A stretch of DNA of 64,000 nucleotides from Ulota crispa. Lineage: Eukaryota; Streptophyta; Bryopsida; Orthotrichales; Orthotrichaceae. Below the pieces are notes generated by a model. That model saw only the letters and a list, made by a program, of their open reading frames with translations, ran no database searches and was not told the DNA's origin. The translations under genes and the position numbers were made by a program. Position 1 is the stretch's first letter, and each line of letters opens with the position of its first letter. The stretch lies in NCBI GenBank assembly GCA_963920765.1, contig OY987250.1, forward strand, positions 16,856,409-16,920,408, written 5' to 3'. Shown here one piece after another: positions 57,698 to 64,000 of the stretch.

Positions 57698-59194
57698 TAC
57701 CACAAATTAGGACTCCAAAGAATTCCTTACTTATGTTTAAATCATGACATAAAAGAATTGTGCAATTGCATATGTACACCTCAAGAATATAGTTATATTC
57801 AAAGAATACACAAGAATGTGGTAGTACAAGATGTGAAAATAAGGAGAAGTACAAGAAAGACTCTAGAATCAAGCATGGCAACCTTTGATTGTACAGTACT
57901 ATACAATGCTCCACCAAAAAAATTGTCGCCTCTCCAATTTTTCATCCTTTTTGAGGTTATTTTTGGAAACAAAATGGCCAATAAATTATTATTTTATTTT
58001 GACAAGCTCCTTATTGGGAATTATCATGGTAGTAATGGTAGTTTGATGTATGTATTTTTGAAATTGAAAGCCCCTCAAATCCATGAGAGAAAGGTGATAA
58101 AAAGAAAATGCAACAATCTTTTGGTAGGCCATTGTACATTATTGCTCCCAAGGTTCTCCATGACTGATAAACAACTCTATTAACATTAAACAAAAGCTTA
58201 ACACATTTAATTTTGGTTGAGTTCAATATCAAACTCTAAAAAAAAGAAACCTATTAGGCCACTGCAAGATGTTGTCAAGGCATCAAGGAAAGTAATATTT
58301 CACTTAATTCACTATGTTCTACCCCTTAGACTTAGGCTCATAATCCAAATGGAATTAAACAACATTGACATTTGTTTTATTAAATGCCTAATTCTGATAG
58401 AAACACTAACAAGGGCTAAGTGCAAAAAAATTCAAAATTAAGATACTAATCCTCTCATAAAACATAAAATTGGACTACAAAGGCAAGCACGTGTGATTGC
58501 TCTATTCCCCATATCTCAAAGTATTCCATGAATTTCCTCTAACAAAGATCAAACACTTCACTAGAACCAATTACTAATTCACAAAAGAATCAAGGTATCC
58601 AAGATGTTTGAATTTCACAAATCCTCACATCTTAAATTTAAATTCAAGACAAGCAAAAGCATTAGAACAACATACAGTTGTATTATCCCTTCATCCATAA
58701 TTTTTGATTTTAGGACCCTAAACCTCACTGCTTCATCTACAATTAATTGGTGAACACCACTTTTATTTTCTTTTGGAGAATTATCAAACCACTTCAATTA
58801 GGGCAATGAATAGGAAGATCCAAAAACCAACAGAAACTCAACCAAATGAAATGTAAAAAAACCAGTTGAAATTTGAATGAACCAAATAAATATTAGCTAG
58901 ATTTTTTAGAAATGTCTAATTATGGTGTAAGTGCATCGGCAATGTTTGATGCATGCATTAAAAAAACCAATTGAAAATGAAAAACGTAGGATTTTTATCA
59001 AGGAAGCTCAAAATCTCCCAAACATCTGATTTTGAATATTTTGCACTAAAGGCTACAAACAATGAAAGAGACATGATAAAGCCTAGAGCTTAGATTTTCA
59101 GACATTTGTGTTGTAGATTTTATTATATAGACACAAATGTCTGTAATACAGAAGGATAGGCAAGGTGGGCTCAGGTTAAGCTAACCAGAGTTAG
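57698..59194. other. AT-rich intergenic sequence, 3' of the unknown conserved gene
   Basis: A 165-codon plus-strand ORF (57686-58183) has AT-driven composition and no family resemblance, so I do not call it. A short hairpin, CAGACATTTGTGT with ACACAAATGTCTG, lies at 59099-59138 and could sit in the 3' UTR. Confidence 0.4.
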
Positions 59195-62100
59195 TTACAT
59201 GAGATTGTCAGTAGGAGGTCGGAGGTCAGGTGGAAGCATTGGTGAGGAAAGGGACTTGACATCATCCGTTTGCAACATGGGCCTCTTCCCAGTTTCTTTC
59301 AACAAACCTTCTGCCAAATGCTGCTTGGTGGGTGTCAACATGACATAGTTGGGATCTGCTCTCTCGTAGCTGCAACCCCATCCACAAAACCCACCAAAAA
59401 AAATAAAACACAAAAATGTCAAAAACTCTAACAATCTCCCAATTGTTTGAAAAAACACAGGCAACTCTACCACTAAAAAAACTCTCCATTTGCAAGCAAG
59501 AGATACACTAGAACCTCTATATTCAAATATTTTCTTAGCAACTCTTGGTCCCAACCTTGCGTTAAAACTGACTTCTATTAATATAAAACCTGTTTAAAAT
59601 GCATCCTATCTTTGATACCAACTATATGCAATTGTGGAGGTTCCATTGTACAGTTTATTTCTCTCATGGTAGTAATAAATTGATGAGAGCCAGAGAGTGG
59701 TCTGAAGCCCTTTTCAAGCTTGTTGAAATTCATGTTATCACGTTTGTACACCTATTCTTGTGGCGAACGAAGTAAGATGATTAGAGTATAAAGTGTATTT
59801 TGCAAAAGAACATTGCTGTTAAAGAGGTTTAGGTGTAGATTTTCAGAATATTAACCTCATCATCCACAAATGAAAAGATTGGTGATTGAGTACAAACCTG
59901 ACATCTCCGAAATTTTCAACTCGAACACCAAATCCAAGGTCTGTAAGTCCAATTTTATGGTCCCTAACAGCTGCACAGGCAAACGAGAAGAAACTTTCGT
60001 AAATACTCCAGATATGTCCAGAAGTTTTGTGTTCAAATCGAAATATTAACTGCAAACCTCCCCAAATCTCTCAAAAAGTTTATAAACGGAAGAAGGTGCA
60101 CAAGGAAAAGAAAAAGCCGGAGGAAGAAATATAACATAAGCTTTAAGAAAAGGATTGTACCTGCGAGTGAGAGTGTCACAGATGGTTGCCACCACGACTT
60201 CATTATGACGGTTAAGCCTGAGTTCCGCGATCCCAGTTTAGCCTGTGATCAACATGAACCATCTGCCTTAGAGATGAGAAAATTCAGTTCTCAAAAGAAA
60301 AAAGAAAAAACGAACTCAGTTTACACTTCTCAGCGCAAATGTTGAGGATAAGCCAAAAGTAGAGACTAAGACATAACTATTTGGAGTTCATGAGACAAAA
60401 TGCCAAGACATCAAAAACATCTACATAGGGTTAAATTTGACCATTCCGTGGGCTGATGATATTTGAAGAATACCACATGATATTAAGAAAAAGTGTTTGT
60501 CATTTAAGGAAAAAGCAACTATGCTACAAGAGGCTATATCGGTATAACATTAGCTTGCTTTTCAAACACCAATCTAAGGTGTCACCAGCTCAACCTCTAA
60601 CCTTTTAAGAAAACCTTTGTGATGCAACCAGTGACAGGAGCTAGAGAATGACATGGCATTTGGATTTTTTGCAATACCCTCCTTATAGCTAAAATTTATA
60701 GCTAGAAACCCAGTTCAATCAATGCACCAGAGGACCTAAATTGTTCCAGGCTTTAAAAAATGAGGTGAATTAATTGAATTTTGTAACTTTTGGTAAATGG
60801 GCATCAGACACACGAAACCTTACCTTCACTTGGACATTCTTATTTGCTTGCCAGGATCCAGCTACTTGCATCTGGGGAGGCACTGAGGGTAAGTCGGCTT
60901 TGCCAGGTTCTTTCACCGGTGCTTTCAGCCTGCACACAAGATCGACTTGATGAGGATGTGCATTAATCCCTGTCATCAACAGCTATGGCCATTGATCTTT
61001 GAAAGAAAATGGAATTATTTACTCACTTACACCCTCTCACTTTAAGATTAAAAAAAAAAAACTAAAATCTCAAACAGGATTGACTCTGGCATCCCAAGAT
61101 CTCTCCAGAGCTCAACCTCTCTCAAAAACCACAATCCTAGTGTGTGTTAATCCCTAAAGGTGCCAAGGGTTATTGTAAAAACGGTACTTCTAAAGCAAAT
61201 GTGCAACAAACTTACGGTGCAACAACACAAATGCAACATACATCTCAATTGATTTTGTACCAGAGTTGAATGCGTGATATCCATCCAATGCTTTGAACAC
61301 AATGTTTTTTTTTAAGCTTCTACCTTAATCCATTTAGGGTTTAAAGCGCTTTCAAAAGAGTAAGGAGAGAAAATCATACGTATGCTCAAACTCAAAACCC
61401 AGATCCACGTAATTGGTAATAGCCACGACTTCTTTAATTTCAAACGGGTTTTTCACCTGCAAACACAAAACAGAAGTGATAAACAAACTAGTTCTCAACG
61501 CATGTAAGAATTTCAAAAAAAATCTTTAGTCTCTAAACCAGGAAACCAATATAAAAAATCACCAAAAAAGATAATAATAAACCAGCTATGTGTAAAGTAT
61601 GGAATGGATGCAAAAGGGAAAAAAAGGGATGGCTTAAGTGTCAAACTAACCCTTCTTTGAACAACCAAATGATGGTAGTATGATGCAATGAGCTGATCGT
61701 CCAAAAAAACAACCAAATAAACTATTTGCGTTAGAAGGAGCACAAAAATAACTCATATACTAAGGGAGTTAAAGGTACAACACAAGCATAATATTAGAAT
61801 ATTGTAATTAGGTAAGAGAATGAAATATGACTTTCAATAAAATGGTATATTTGATCGATTTTAGGAACTTCCAGACAACATCGTAAAATCAATTCTTGTC
61901 TGATAGTCCATGAAATAATCTAGTTTTACTACAAGATCCACTTCTAAATTCAAGGCCATGTAATTGATATGTTGGGCAAGATGACTAGAAGAGAGGATAC
62001 CTTTGAGTTGTCAACAAGTTCTATGCAGAAATTGAACGACGGCTCCAATGGACTCTTGCCTCCAACACCATAGTCAATGGCATAGCTCCAGCTCCCTTTC

Positions 62101-63943
62101 TCAAAGCTTTTCTGCCCTTTTAACATTCACCGCACATACAAGTCCTCAGACAGGTTCCAGTACTCAAAAGCATTGAAGAGATTGTGCAAACTTCCAATGT
62201 AAAATACACCTAACTTAATAACAAAACTAGGTCATTTTCCCCGCCTAATTTTTCTTTGCTCTCTCCCATTGCAAACCCCACGCTAAAACAAACAATTAAA
62301 ATACAACATACAGTTCTATTGTAATGCAATATTGCTTTTGTGAGCAAAGTTGCGGGGTTTTGTAGGCATAGTTATGCATTAAAAATCACCAAAACTGACT
62401 ACTAGATCCTAACGCAAAAAACCATCTGATTGTTTATTAGGGTGACGAAACAATTTCTCACCTAGACCTTTAAACTGGACGCCTCCAGTTATGGGCCCCA
62501 GTTTGCCACAAGCCCAAGTGCAAGTGGGTATCCATTGGCTTGTTGGAGCTCCTGCCCCTACTCAATCGAACTGACCACTTCAGTAACGTTGCAATAGAAA
62601 AATTGATGTAAACGGTGAGGAAGTCAAATTATATCTCTCTTTTAAAAAAAAGTTAGTATAGAGTTTAGAAAGTATATACAAGTTACTTGAAACAATTACA
62701 AAACTTGTACAAAATAAGAGTAAAATTAATATCAACATTCAACAAAACTCAAAGTTACTAAAAAGACGCATTACACAGCATTGGAGAGAGACTGGTGCCC
62801 ATTGTAAATTGATGCGTTGCATAGCGTGCTCCCAGTACAATATTGTCTGAAACTTTAACCCTGCAATTTACGGTAATGGTACATTCAAAGTCATACATCT
62901 ACAAAATCACCTTTTGTGAGCAAAGACTTTGCACCAAGAACAATTTTTACCAAACGTTGAGCAGTCTATTTGCATAAAAAACATTAAGAGCATTTTGGAG
63001 GTATTAGTCAATTCCCACTTTTCAAATGTAAAGGTCGGTTTTTTCTTTAACTTTGTAAAATTTGCTACAACCTCCCCACTACTTTGAAAACAAGAGGGAT
63101 TTTTTTCACCATGGTGGTTTTTAAACAAGTAAGAAAGATGGAAGAACTTTTGAGGGGTTCCAATACAAAAAGGGTCTTACATGTCGGTTGGATTAAGAGG
63201 TAACAGGGTCCACGCTCCAAGTCCTTTCTTTGTATCAAATAAACAAGCTCGTATTCTCAACGGACTGAAACACAAAACCAGTACATGAAAATCAGTTCAT
63301 AACAAAATAAAAAAGTACTCAATTGCAATGATCTCAAAGTGCAGATAAAAAAGGTTTCAGATTGGCACCTGCCGACGCTGGAGACTGTAAGGTCTGCAAA
63401 ATTGTTAGGATCCAATACTTTCCTGCAACACACAAGGCCCTACAGGTGTAAGAAAATCCACAATTTTGGTACCCACAACACATCCAAAACCCTACCAAAA
63501 TACAACAAATTCAAAAGACAGCTAACCCCGCAAACTCTACAGGAAGTATATGCCAAAACAGCAGCAGCAAATCAATATCCCAGTTTTTGATTGAATGGAA
63601 ACTAGGACCAGTAAGATGTCAAAAGAGAAAAAGCAAGCACAAACCAAGGCTTTTTATGAAAAATGAGACTGCTTCAAAAAAAATAGACAGCATTCTCAAG
63701 AGCAGGGTTCCTGTGGAGCCTCATCCTGCAAAGATTCTTTAAATGATGTGGTCTAAAAATTCACGAAACACTTCATTTTGTACTGGAAAGCTTGTTAGAT
63801 GGGTTTAGGGTTTTTAGAGTTTAGGGTTTAGGATTTTTAGGGTTTAGGGTTTAGGGCTTAGGGTTTTGAGCTCACCTCTGCCACCGAAACACAGCCTCAC
63901 CGTCAAACGATTCCAGCGCATCTCCATGGGTAGGAGCGAGCAC
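59195..63943 (-). CDS. Conserved plant protein of unknown function, 3' part of gene, at least 12 exons
   Basis: Exons in transcription order: 63876-63943, 63369-63422, 63181-63264, 62775-62860, 62468-62548, 62001-62116, 61651-61692, 61380-61456, 60824-60929, 60161-60242, 59898-59970, 59195-59369. Phases agree and give 347 residues plus TAA; the N-terminus lies beyond the right edge. Segments include LAPTHGDALESFDGEAVFRW, KVLDPNNFADLTVSSVGSPL, GSWSYAIDYGVGGKSPLEPS, LIASYYHHLVVQRRVKNPFE, VAGSWQANKNVQVKAKLGSR, MKSWWQPSVTLSLAAVRDHK and YERADPNYVMLTPTKQHLAE. The spacing of aromatic and alternating hydrophobic residues suggests amphipathic beta strands, perhaps an outer-membrane barrel; that is inference. 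It resembles an uncharacterised plant family I cannot name. The acceptors of exons 5 (GCAGGAG) and 6 (TTAAAAG) are weak and were chosen by phase. Confidence 0.7.
61147..61344. mobile_element. Possible TTAA-flanked element between exons of the unknown gene
   Basis: The left end TTAATCCCTAAAGGTGCC and the right end CATTTAGGGTTTAA have the terminal pattern of the TTAA families, but the TIR match is short and the interior is not shared with other copies. Confidence 0.4.
63796..63866 (-). repeat. Interstitial plant telomere-type repeats (TTTAGGG)
   Basis: Several TTTAGGG units, some degenerate (TTTTAGAGTTTAGGG, TTTAGGGCTTAGGG), fill the intron next to exon 63876-63943. TTTAGGG is the canonical plant telomere unit. 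Such short tracts also occur near plant gene starts as telo-box sequences. Confidence 0.9.
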
Positions 63944-64000
63944 CTGCACAAAACATAGAAGGGTCAATCTCCACTAATACAAGGAAAATGAACTCTTCTC

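Noticed and set aside
57686-58183. 165-codon plus-strand ORF
   Set aside because: AT-rich composition, begins inside a MITE, no recognisable motif; most likely a chance ORF.
1-64000. tRNA, rRNA, CRISPR, prokaryotic operon or viral genes
   Set aside because: No sequence with the required motifs was seen on either strand by eye; small RNA genes could still be missed without a covariance search.

Overview
This window looks like nuclear DNA of a plant-lineage (streptophyte) eukaryote. It has GT-AG introns, AT-rich non-coding DNA, a plant-type mitochondrial formate dehydrogenase, a TORNADO1-like LRR-ROC-COR gene, a plant F-box gene and TTTAGGG telomere-type repeats. It also carries an apparently intact POC1 centriole gene. 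Lineages without centrioles (flowering plants, conifers) lack POC1, so a flagellate-sperm plant or alga is the best guess (bryophyte, lycophyte, fern or charophyte). I cannot name the species.

I could reconstruct six genes exon by exon with consistent reading phases: (1) the 5' part of a glyoxalase I gene, minus strand, running off the left edge (903-3931); (2) POC1, plus strand, 13 exons (5985-14247); (3) NAD-dependent formate dehydrogenase, minus, 6 exons (16605-23031); (4) an F-box gene like Arabidopsis RMF/At3g61730, plus, 8 exons (40638-44880); (5) a TORNADO1-like ROCO GTPase, minus, 3 exons (46582-51160); (6) the 3' part of a conserved plant gene of unknown function, minus, at least 12 exons (59195-63943), running off the right edge. 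The genes do not form an operon or obvious pathway. POC1 and FDH are convergent, as are the F-box and ROCO genes; glyoxalase and POC1 are divergent.

The rest is a dense landscape of small non-autonomous DNA transposons, many inside introns. The main classes I resolved are: (a) elements with termini like TTAACCC(C/T)TAAA...TTTAGGGGTTAA and TTAA target duplications, in several unrelated internal families (piggyBac-like by structure); (b) a long-TIR palindromic MITE (GGGAAAATTT...AAATTTTCCC) with perfect 9-bp target duplications at three loci (Mutator-like); (c) TA-flanked AGGTAGAAGCACC elements; (d) a roughly 250-bp MITE with a TTAATTTGGGA core in its TIRs; (e) large palindromic foldback elements; (f) SINE-like units ending in simple-repeat tails. 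Several are nested, up to three levels deep at 53046-54407. The interval 23.1-40.6 kb has no gene I can support. No tRNA, rRNA, CRISPR or prokaryotic feature was seen. No transposase coding sequence was found, so every element here appears to depend on enzymes encoded elsewhere.
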